From: Rhea pennata
Taxonomy: Eukaryota > Chordata > Aves > Rheiformes > Rheidae
DNA: 64,000 nucleotides
Direction: 5' to 3'
Assembly: GCF_028389875.1 (NCBI RefSeq)
Contig: NC_084676.1
Span: 8,184,001 to 8,248,000 of the forward strand
Shown here: positions 39,547 to 50,615 of the stretch, one piece after another
How the letters are laid out: each line of letters opens with the position of its first letter
How positions within the stretch are numbered: the stretch's first letter is position 1
The notes under the pieces: generated by a model
Databases searched by the model: none
Told to the model about the DNA's origin: nothing
The model's input: only the letters and a program-made list of their open reading frames with translations
Translations under genes and position numbers: made by a program

Positions 39547-42500
39547 GAGCAGCTGAGAAGTCTCTGCAGTGGGAAAACCAACTTTTCAGAGGTAGAGAGG
39601 ATAGAGATAGGAGATTTTCCTGTAGTAAGTTTTTCCTCACTGATGAGTGAGATCCCTGAGTAACCTTTTGATCTTGGTGTAAGTCAGGACTGCTACTGTG
39701 AGGCTGGGAATTATGAAATCTCAATAAATCCATGTCTCTGGTTCACTCTAAATCAAGTCCCTGATATTCATTTTCTAGGGTTAACTAAGAATGTAGTGGT
39801 TTTAAGAGCAGGATGGACTACAGTGATTCCATGAATGAGATCAGATATGTTCCCAGAATTAATTTATGAATAAATTTTGAATAAGAAAGCAGGAAAAATC
39901 AAGTCTTACTGTTCTGTCTTAAGGAAACTAGAAATATATAGAAAATGGAAAAACTTAAACATTTTTTCAAAATGAAACATATTACTGCTTTTGTTTTGAA
40001 GAAAATTGTCATGTTGAAAAAAACTTTCATTTATGTTTTCATATCTTGAAAAACATACAAATATATATAGTATATACTGTACTACATGTAAAACATATCA
40101 TATTAACACATGCCAATAAGGCCTAAGATTACACATTTTTTACAAGAACCTGCTGTAAATTATGAACAAATCATAACCAGGGGAAATCATTGCTTGCTTT
40201 TTTTAATCAGCCGTGAATAGAATCTGTGTATATTCAGTCTGAAAAATCATAAGACAGACATTCATCTTTGGGATTTGTACAAATTGATTTGTCAGAAAAG
40301 TTGTAAAAAGCTCTCTGGTAACTGGTAGGAAATGCCTTTTCTTTTCTTTTAAAAATTAATTAAATTAAAAGTTATGTTTATTTCAAGATTACTTGAGTCC
40401 CTACAGCCATACCTCTTGTTCTGACAAATAATTTCCATAGACCTGTAACAGTAGAAGGTGCTATTGCATTTTCTAACTGTAAAAGATTATTTCACCATAT
40501 GAGGGAATTCAATAGCTGAATTAGAGTTTTGGGGTAGATAATAAAGAAAATACTATTTCTGAGTTTAAAATGTAACATATTTCTATATTTGGATACGCTT
40601 TTCTTCAATCCACATGACTTTCAATATTTATCGAGTTTCTAGTAAAAGTATGAACAACTTCTTTGTAGGGAGGGGGGAAAGATGTCTTTGATAAAATTTT
40701 TTATATGCCTTACCCTTTATTAACAGAGATGAGGCTGATTCTTTCCTGTAGCATTAAGGAACTATTTATGCACTTAATATAAAATATGCCTGTGAAGATT
40801 TTTCTTGATCAGAGCCTCCACAGTTGAAACGTCATTGGCTGTTAAGGGAACACAAGGCTTATTTTAACTTGTGGTGATCTTGAGAGCATAAGCAGCGGAG
40901 ACACCGTTACTGAGATGCTGGGCCACAGGTCTGTGCTAGCTGTGCCGGGTTTGTGCTTGAACTGATGATGTGAAGGAGAGGGAGAAGAGAAAACAGGCCC
41001 TTTTTCTCTGTCTTGTACAGCTTCTGGAGAATGGAAACTGTGCTGTATTAAAATGTAATGCGATGATAATTTGCATATAGCTTATCTTATCTTCTAGGCT
41101 CCCCCTTTTTCATCTAGTGTGTTCTGGACTTAATATTATTATCCTCCTTCTTAGTATAGCCGTTCATTCATAGACATCCAATGTACCTTTTACCTTGGCA
41201 GTATAAAAGAGGGCATTTTTCCTGAACCGTACTCAGTTGTTTGATTTGTGAAGAATGTGAAGTATCAGCTGGCTGTCTTCCTTTCTCTGGCATAAGAGCT
41301 CCTATCCTGAGAGAGGCACCACCCTCAGAGCAGTGGAATAGTAGGGTTATACGGTCTGCAGTATCCTTCCTTTCCAGAAAATGAAAACCTGGTGCCTTAT
41401 AAGTAGGGTTTAATGTATAGGGGTGAAAATTATTTCTAAACATTAGATGACTTTTAAATAGAATATTATATCCACCATGTTTGCCTCTCACATATTGTTT
41501 CTTCACAATCTCGTCTGCAAGTGTGATTTGATTTGTGTAAATGCTGATTAAAGGCAAATTTTGATGCAGTATCCAAGATTTGCTTAATCAAAACATAGTT
41601 TTAACAAGTGGAAATAGTTTACAAAGGTCAGATCACACAATCAGGAACAAAATCAATGTAATATGGGTTTGATTATCACAGTAGAAGGACTGAATACTTG
41701 AATAGACAATATATATTTTCTGAGCTCTCTATAGGTTGAAATTCATAACTCCTTATAACTGGATAATGTGTGGATAGTTTGAGGGGAGAAAAAGAGCAAG
41801 TCAAATAAATTGTTATCACAGTATTTGTGTACAGCTGTTTGATGCATAATATCACAACAGAATTTATTTAAGGAAATAAATTTGCATTTTTTTTCTATTG
41901 AGGCTTTTAGATAAGGTTGCCTACACCAAGACTGGATAAATTAGAAAAGAATAAGCTGTCATGGGTTCACTAAATTAACTTAATTAAGAATTCAAAACAA
42001 ACAACTGAAAATATCAACTAAGTATGCAACATGCACAGAATGTTAATTTAATCAAGAAAGCTAGAGAAGTGAAATAGTGAACTTGACAATTCCTGATGCA
42101 TAAGTAAGAAATAAGGATATTTTAGTATGACTTTACTACTGGAACACCAACAATTTACTGTTGGTACTAGATTTTGAAAATGAATGCAAATATTTTGTTA
42201 ATTTATTTTATTAATACACATTTACAGTGACAACTGCTGCCATTTAGTTGCATCATTAATCTTATCTGTTATGAGTATAATGCATATAATCTGAAATATA
42301 TAACTGTTAATGACAGTTTTAGTAATATTTTTCCCTAAAGATTGGTGTTTAGATGACTTAGAAGTTTAGACTTCTATTGGCTATTAGAGTTGAAAGCTCA
42401 AAAAGAATAAGCAGATAAAGATATCCAAACAAAGACAAAGGTTTGAAAATGTCCATATCGCTAATAAAAGATTAGATGATTATTGCTGTCTATACCAAAA

Positions 42501-42620
42501 ACTTTCAGATATGCGCCATATTTTAACTTAGGTTTACTTGAATAACCCGTGGTCAAATCAAGGCATCTAGGATAAACCTGACTATTAGGCAGTGTTTGGC
42601 GTGTGGGTGAAGATTCAAGG

Positions 42621-42650
42621 CACTACTTCAACAGAGACCTTGAAGTAGTG
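42621..42650. repeat. 11-bp inverted repeat, 8-nt loop
   Basis: CACTACTTCAA, loop CAGAGACC, TTGAAGTAGTG. A perfect stem; pairing could extend by one G-U pair. Confidence 0.92.
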
Positions 42651-45344
42651 TCAGACCGATCTATATTTACAGCTGTTAAATTACAATGTAATAGATCAGG
42701 GGTTGTGAGCAGCTGACATTCTGTTCAACAGAAAACTGAAAACTAATGTGCCTGCAATGTTAGAAACTGATGTCAGAGCTTTTGGGACTTGTACAAGTAT
42801 AAAAAGAGAGATGTGGAAAACAAAACCTCAGCATGATCTTGGGGTCTTTGGAACTGTCACCCTCAAAATGGGATTTCATATTTTTGCGGAAGAAAACAGT
42901 GGTTGAGGCAGCAGTGGGGACATGGCCTCCCAACTGCAGGAGCTTGTCATCCCAAACAGATGCAAACCATAGTGTAACATCTTTTCCAGCTCCCAGAGGA
43001 AGAAAGAGATAGAGGTGTTCTGTCTGGTCTCTGGCAGGGGCAACGGCATGTTTGGACCACAGAGCCTTGCGATCTGGAAGAAGCAGAACCAATGGTCTTG
43101 GTGGCTCTTGACACCTGTAGTGTTTTTTTTTTAGGGGGGTGATGGTGAGATAAAGATGCACAGGGGATACAAGGTGATCTGTAAAATCCAAATAACAGGA
43201 GATCTTCCTTTAAAAATATATTGAAGAATGAAGTTGAGAACCTTTTTATTTCAATGCTGGCCTTTTAAATATTAAGTTTTTGCTGAAGAGAAGATGATTT
43301 CTTAGGATTGTATCTTCCTAAGCAGGCAACCTGGACGGTGTAGTACTTATATTACTTGCATTTGTTACAAGTACTTGTTTCTTGTTCTATATGACCTTTG
43401 GAATCAGGCACGGAGTAATGTAGGTATATCAGTCATGAAGGCCCAGATTTATTATACGTGTGATATCTCGGAGAGAGCAAACCAGACAACTCTTGCATTT
43501 CTAGTTGTGGCACCTCATGTATCTGGGCCAAGTTACAGGGAGACAGTTTTCTTAAAGTCACCTTCTCTCTTCCCTGCTTCAGATATTTTACTCATTTTTC
43601 TCGGTCACTTATTTTTCTGATATCTTTCTAAATACATGTGCCTTCCCTTTTCTGTGTAAAGAAGAATTTATTCAGACATTGATAAAATGTGTGGAGCTAT
43701 TTTATTATCTCTTAAGCATGTGTTAAATTTCCTGTAAATGAACAATAGCCTGTCTTTTTCCCACCATGCACTCAAACAAAGTACAGATTAGGTTTGCATC
43801 TGTTAGAAGATTATTGTTCCGTTATCACTTTATGATTGACAGGTATGTGTTCACCCTTAGATTATGTCTTTATAGACTTTTGACTTTTATCATTATTTAA
43901 AGTTCCCTTACAGAGATTGTAAGTGGCATGTTGTGGGGAGAGATTCCTGAAAGAAATATATCAGAAATAAAAGATGAATCATAAAACCTAACCTCAACCG
44001 AATACGCCAAGCTTTGGCAAATATCTGTATTTGCAGATATTACATGACAAAACAGATATATTGACAATGCTATTCCTATTGGGGAAGGCATGGATTGTGG
44101 GTTTAGCGCTTGCTTTTTGTGTTCAGATATAAATGTATAGCCATGCTGTGGAGAAGCAACAAACAAGGCGTACAGTTTGGAAAATGAACAATTACAAGCC
44201 GAATAGAGAAATAGAAAATGTTGGCTTGTGATAGCTCATCTTTTATCCTGCAGAGCCTCGGGACACAACTGATAATGTTCCACTGCATCTTCCAAGCTTC
44301 AAGGTGGTTTTAAGAAAAAATAGATCAGGGATTTTGGCTGGTAAACACATGATGTAATCTCTCTCAGCTTCCCTCTGAAGGGTCATGTGGTAAAATGCAA
44401 GGAGGGTGGGGGGAAAGAGCTTAAGCTGGCCATGCAGAGTTGGGAGCTGTTTATTTTTGGCTTGAGGCGTGACAAAACAACCACAAAAGTGACTGCCAAC
44501 AAGAGGCTGGAAAAGATAAACTGGCAGTTCAAAGGGCTGAGTAACTCTCTAAGATCAAATCTGCATGCTTTGTAAAATGTAAAGGTGAAGGTGTTCCAGC
44601 ACGGTGACGCATTAGGTCAACATTTGTAATCAGTTACGACAGTCCAGCTCTCCTGAAGCACAGAATCTAGGTGATAGTCTATGAAAATCTAACCAATCTC
44701 CAACGCATGTTTTTGTTTCTCATCAAGGCCAGAAAATCACAGTCATAAGATAAAATTGGGCCAAACACAACTGTAGTTTCTCTCAGGCTGAAATCACTCA
44801 AGGGTTGGGAATCTGCAAAAAACAGTGCCATCTCTTTCAACTCTGAGAGGAAGTGCAGCAATTTGAGTTCTCTCCACATGCCTTGTCCCACCTCTTGTCT
44901 TCCCCTACAGTCCACTATCATCTTGCCAATGGACATGGTACAAGAAAACAAATGGATGTATCACATTAAAATGGATAGAAGATTGTGGAATATAGGATAT
45001 AGAATATGATTTCTGATTTTAAGGTAAGAAATCCTAAACATGGAAGTTGAGATGTTTTCGTGTGTCTTTTGCCAAAGACTTTGCTTTACTGCTGTGTTTG
45101 TTTAGCTCAGTGTTTCATCTATTTTGCTGCTTATAACTGTCAGTGCCACCAATGACTCCATTCTGACCTAGTGTACTTATGGCAATGAAGTACACTGTTA
45201 GCAGGATTGCTGTGAGTGTTATTTGTAATAGAAAATATTTTAAAAAATTTGTATCACTCATAGGTTTTCAGCCATTGTGACATTGTTTTTAAGGAACTCA
45301 GTAGAGGTAAAAGGCTCTGTACCACATTACCTTTAGGATTTCCA

Positions 45345-46267
45345 GGTGTAGTTAACTTACTCATCAATGACCTGGATGAAGGGACAGAGTGCCTACTCAG
45401 CAAGTTTGCTGATGATACCAAACTGGGAGGAGTGGCTGAGACACCAGAGGGCTGTGCTGCCATCCAGAGAGACCTGGACAGGCTGGAGAATTGGGCAGAG
45501 AAAAGCCTTATGAAGTTTAACAAAGGCAAGTGCAGGTCCTGCACTTAGGGAGGAATAACCCCATGTACCAGTATGGGAGGCTGGGGGCTGAGCTGCTGGA
45601 AAGCAGCTCTGCAGAGAAGGACCTGGGAGTTCTGGTGGACAGCATGTTAGCCACGAGCCAGCAATGTGCTCTTGTGGCCAAGAAGGATGCATCCTGGGGT
45701 GCATAGGAAGAGCGTTGCCAGCAGGTCAAGGGAGGTGATCATGCCACTCTACTCAGCCCTGATGAGGCCACATCTGGAGTATTGTGTCCAGTTCTGGGCT
45801 CCCCAGTACAAGCAAGAGAGAAATGGAGCTACTAGGGAGAGTCCAGCGTAGGGCCATGAAGATGATCAAAGGACTGGAGCACCTCTCTTATGAGTTCTTG
45901 CAGAACTGGGCCTGTTCAGCCTAGAGAAGAGAAAACTGAGAGGGGATCTTACCAATGTCTACAGATACCTTAAGAGAAGGTGTCAAGAGGATGAGGCTGG
46001 ACTCTCTTCAGTGGTGCCAAATGACAGGACTAGAGGCAATGGGCACAAATGGAAACACAAGGAATATAAGGATAAACTTCTTCACTGTGAGAGTGGCAGA
46101 GCACTGGAACAGGCTGCCCAGAGAGGTTGTGGAGTCTCCTTCTCTGGAGATACTCAAAACCTGCCTGGATGCAATCTTGTGCAGTGTGCTTGAGGTGACC
46201 AGGGAGGTTGGACTAGATGACCTCCAGAGGTCCCATCCAACCTCAGCCATTCAGTGATGCTGTGATA
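45345..46267 (+). mobile_element. CR1 LINE, 5'-truncated, 3' end of ORF2 plus tail
   Basis: About 0.92 kb of a chicken-repeat-1 retrotransposon. Translation shows reverse-transcriptase C-terminal sequence: [20 protein letters not shown] near 45363-45422 (the FADD catalytic motif), then [20 protein letters not shown] near 45730-45790, then NFFTVRVAEHWNRLPREVVE near 46073-46132. These lie in different frames. A shift is visible near 45530, where the frame meets a stop, so the copy is dead. It ends with GTTGGACTAGATGACCTCCA and a diverged tail (ATTCAGTGATGCTGTGAT). The 5' boundary is approximate because CR1 copies truncate without clear target duplications. Confidence 0.93.
45363..46257 (+). pseudogene. 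Broken CR1 ORF2 (reverse transcriptase C-terminal part)
   Basis: Remnant coding sequence inside the CR1 copy. The frame from 45363 carries the FADD motif and breaks at about 45530-45545. Homology resumes in another frame across roughly 45690-45850 and again at about 45955-46190. At least two indels and a missing 5' half (endonuclease and most of the RT) make it non-functional. Confidence 0.88.
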
Positions 46268-48538
46268 CCTCCGCTGCACTTTTGCAGCTTCAGACATTTA
46301 GTATTCTAACACATTTTTTTTTTTTATCCACAATGAAGTTCTGTTTACCCCACTACCCCTGCCACAAGCTTTATTAAAACTCTATATGAGTTTAACATAC
46401 CAAGAAAATGGAGATGAACTTCCATTGCCTAACTGACATTGCTGTGAATAGTTTTAGAACTTGCTTACATTGTGCTGCTCTTCACTCCATGAGGGGTCCT
46501 GGAGAAAAGGACAAGCGCTGCAGAATCTGTCCAAAGCTGCTCATTTGCTCAGAGCATTTGCAGGAAAATATTAACTACTCCTCTATGAGGGATAACAAGA
46601 TATTTCACATAATTTTAATTAAGCTGAAAAAATTCCATGTTTGCATAATAGGCTGGCTGCCTTGCTTGGCTGGTTGCATACTCTTTCTACTCCTAATTAT
46701 TTCTGCTTCTTATGCAAGAACCCTCTTCACACCTTCTCTTTGCTCTCTCTAAGCAATTTGTTGTTTTTCACAGTTTGATCTTCACTGACAGCTTTCTTTG
46801 CTGTGTTTTCTGTACATAAAGAGCAAAACATACATTTCAGTCTCAATGACTTTCATTTTAGATTAGGAAAACTGAAATACAAAGTGAGAACAAATATAAA
46901 ATCTTCATGAAAGAGAAAGTGAATAATCTGTAAGATCTGTGGTTTAAAAATTTCAGTAAAACCTTTCATCTTCAATCCTCTTAACTCTGTCACTGGCTGA
47001 CAGGCCAGTGGAGAAATTTTTCATTTTATGGCATAGAAAGGACAGATTTGTGATTAAGGTATAGACTGGGTCCCAAAGGATTCTAGTTCAGTTTACATCT
47101 TTTGGTATAAACTCTTGCATGTATTTTGGTTTAGAATTCACATACTTTGTGTCTTTTCTTTTTCTTCTCCTCTGTCAAATGAGGATGATAGCATTCCTCT
47201 CTCTAGTTAGATGTAGTAATCTCAAAAATGCTCTACTTTCTACTGTGACTGTTAACTGTTATAATCTGAAATTTAGGACTGATGAGTTATACAACAACCC
47301 CAGATTAGGGATGCAGTTGTGCATTTGCCTAACCTTTTGGGAAGTAAAGCTAAGAGCATACACAGTTTATTTTCTTTATATTCTCACTTGAACTGAGGCT
47401 AAAGACTGAAAACATGAACTATTATTTTTACAGAGGGAAATAAAACAGTATGTGTATAGTAATACGAAATCTGCGTAGTGGAATGTAAACTGTAAGCAAA
47501 TTTCTGTTCAGTGATGTGAAAAGGATGGAGGTACATTTACATTTCAGTCTGTGGCTACTCCTGAAGTATAAGCTCAAATGAATATTCATCTTTTTGATGC
47601 TCTGCAGACACAGTGACTATTTCAAGGGCAATTTCAGTAGAATGTGAAATGCATGTCAGTACTTGAAAAACACTCATTGCGAACTAGTATCACTTACTTA
47701 TGTTATTTGATGCAAATGCAATTTATTTTGATACTGTTCACATTCTGTTATGATGTGGTATCTCATCTGATTTTTATGCTGTCCAGCTCATGATGAAACC
47801 AGGTTCTTTTTCAGCTAAGAGTAACAAGTCTTGTTTTATTTTAATCCAATTTTTGGATTGCATGGTTTGGGGGGAATTAAGGTCAAAATACTGAATTTTA
47901 GCATTCTTTCTCAATTGTACCTGATTTCTGAATTCTTCTTGCACTGGGAAGAAAGCTTTGGCTGTAATCCTTGTTCTACTGTTGGAGTATTCATTTTTCT
48001 TCTAGACTTACAGTATCAGTCAAGTGAAGATTTCTGAATCATTGAAAGACTGAATTTGTGGTGGTTTTACAAACAAAATACACTTTTTCCCTAGCTAGCG
48101 AGTCTAGATAGTTGTTTTTCTGTTACACATTTAACAACTTTAAATGCCTCCTTGAAAACCATCTAATATCACTTGCTTACAGTTTTAATATCTGTAGGAA
48201 AGGAGATCTGTGTCTCAATCTGACTTTTCAGTTCACCCAAAATCTTTAAGATAGGCCCTGTAGGGAAAAAATCAACCAAAAGGGTGGAAAAAGAGAAGAC
48301 TTGAACCAAAGGCCATTGCATTTCCACCTCGCCACTCTTGGTACTGTCAGGACAGCTCTTGGTAGGAAGAATTGCCTAGCAGAGTGTGAACGGATTTATC
48401 CACTTTTCTCTCGCTGATTGTGGAGCCCGTATAGGAGGAAGGCTCTGCAGTGAGGTCCAAAATTGCAGCAGGTGCTCAGGCTCTCTGACCGTCTTGTCAT
48501 CCTGTCCTAGGGGTGCAGGACTAATTCATCCTCCTATT
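46268..48538. other. Non-coding stretch between CR1 copies
   Basis: AT-rich, with a short inverted repeat CACTGGC/GCCAGTG at 46991-47010. No gene is recognised. Confidence 0.75.
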
Positions 48539-48605
48539 GAATCATAGAATCAGTAAGGTTGGAAGGGACCTCTGGAGATCATCTAGTCGAACCCACCTGT
48601 CCCAC
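48539..48605 (-). mobile_element. CR1 3' tail fragment
   Basis: On this strand the sequence runs from ATCATAGAATCAGTAAGG through TTGGAAGGGACCTCTGGAGA to CATCTAGTCGAACCCACC. This is the reverse complement of the CR1 3' terminus, so the element points left. Only about 67 bp remain. A tRNA-like head is not visible to its right, so it is a truncated CR1 rather than the SINE. Confidence 0.88.
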
Positions 48606-48684
48606 TTCCGTTTCATGTTTTCTTCCTCCTTCTCTCCTGAGAAAAAAGGCTTTTGCAAAAACATTTCCTGTTCATCACAGACTT

Positions 48685-48710
48685 CAAATATGCATTCAAA
48701 TATGCATTTC
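48685..48710. repeat. 13-bp direct duplication
   Basis: ATTCAAATATGCA-type units occur back to back (TTCAAATATGCA twice), just right of the CR1 tail fragment. Boundaries are approximate. Confidence 0.75.
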
Positions 48711-50023
48711 AGTCTCAAAATGATCAAACCCAAGGGATGTGAATACAGGTTTGCAGATCAGCCTCAGGCTATGCATCCTTGGTTTATATGGTAACAAAAG
48801 GAACGTCTCTGAAGATAGCCTGTACAGGTTAATTTAAGGTACATCTAGCATTATTAGCTGTGTATGATTGCTTAGAGGAGCAGTCAGTTGTTAGGTGTTG
48901 TTTCTTGAAATGGAGAAAAACATTAATTTTATATAACAATACTATCTCAGTCAACAAGGAGTCATTATGGGGTGTCAGAGACTGAGCTCTGGGATTTTTA
49001 CTGCCCATATGTGTGAAGTAGGAGATCATACTTACCTGCTGGCAGGCAGAAATTAAGACTGTTAATTTTAAAATACTAACAAATAAACTGAAAGAGCCTG
49101 GACAGAGCTTAGCTGTTGTAGATTTGTGTTAAAATGAAGTAAAGGGGACATTTTAGATTCAATGGGAAAACATAGTGTAGTGTGTGTATCTATATATGTC
49201 TGCCCCCAACCTGCAAAGGTACTAAAATTACTTGAGACAGATAAGGGTGCCGCTGTCTTGCGGTGACATTCGTACTTCTTCCCTTCTTAATGGTGTTAGG
49301 CAGTTTGCTAGACAGTTTGAAAATGCTTCACCTGCTGTCAGGACATACCCAGGTAGCAAGAAATTTCGTGAAGAATATTTGAGTAATCTTTATGAATCTC
49401 GAAAAATGAAACTTTCTCTTTTTTTTTTTTTCAAAATATATAGTAAAATATGTAGTACAATAAAACTAAAAATAAAGATTACAGAATTAGATTGTGTTCC
49501 CAAATAGGAACCTTTTTTTAAATGGTAAAACAAACATTTTACAGATATGAAAGAGATGTACACTGATGAATATTGTTTTCATTTTATGCATTTTAAGATT
49601 TAGCTTTATATAAGAAAGTCTAAAATTAAAAAAGTGTATCACTGAATTGAAAATTTACTAGGTTCATTTACCTGCCCACCAATCTGAAAACAGAAAAAAA
49701 TAGTCATTAGATATGTACTGATGCTATCCTATCTTCAGGTGGAGATATATTAATTGATGTACATAGCATTCTAATGGCTCTGGTTTTGGTAATATATTTC
49801 AAATTACAGGGGAAAAAGGAATGTAAACTTGTTCAAGTCTGTTAACTCCTAAAAAGTGTAGCTAGTGAGTTTTTAAAATTGCATTCCTTTCTTTTAGCAT
49901 ATTTTCAGAGATGTCTGCCTTTTACCTGCTCTCTTTTTACCTTCATTTGCAGTATAATTATTTTTGTTCTTTTTTCCCAATGAGAATAATAATATGTAAA
50001 GGACATCTTTAGTATTGCAAGTC

Positions 50024-50029
<6 letters not shown>

Positions 50030-50071
<42 letters not shown>
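50030..50071. repeat. A homopolymer (about 42)
   Basis: The longest A run of the window, preceded by CTTTTTT and followed by CCCACC. No clear retrocopy body or flanking duplication is seen. Its length may be inexact in the assembly. Confidence 0.93.
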
Positions 50072-50073
<2 letters not shown>

Positions 50074-50575
50074 CACCAAAACTCATAGCTGATAATAATT
50101 AGTGAACCTCTTTAGAAACAGGCTATCGTTATCTGTTTAGGATAAAATGCGTTGTTTTTCTACTATACGTTGAATGACTTTTGATTAGCAGTATCTGCAA
50201 CTCATGCATTAAATAGTGCTATAAAAATTAATGCAATTTTTTGTTGTTAAAATGATAAAATTGATACACTCCCTTTTTATTTTTCAAAATACTCGATGAA
50301 CACATTTTCCAGGTAATATCAGGATTCATTTATTGGAACTGTGGCAAATTATTCAGACAGAGCAGAAATACTGAATTGTACTAACACTCAAAAAGACATA
50401 GGAAACTAGTGTTCTTAAAGGATTGGCTAAGATAGCCTTAGTCTACTAAAATGAGGTCTTCTAAATTACAAGTTTAATCTCCTAAGATTTTAGGAAGACC
50501 AAATAAAGTATGGGAACCAGGCTGCCAAAATTTTTCTCTTTCTTTACCTAGACAAGTTGATTGCAGAGTTAGGGT

Positions 50576-50576
<1 letters not shown>

Positions 50577-50615
<39 letters not shown>
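50577..50615. repeat. T homopolymer (39)
   Basis: The longest T run of the window, 505 bp right of the A42 run and complementary to it. Confidence 0.93.

Larger units (their letters stand above)
27721..45344. other. Non-coding stretch, no gene recognised
   Basis: Mostly AT-rich. It contains the T and A runs listed, several inverted repeats and the two longest unexplained open frames of the window (39254-39733 and 42760-43191, both minus). Neither is recognisable as a protein, so neither is called as a gene. Confidence 0.7.
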
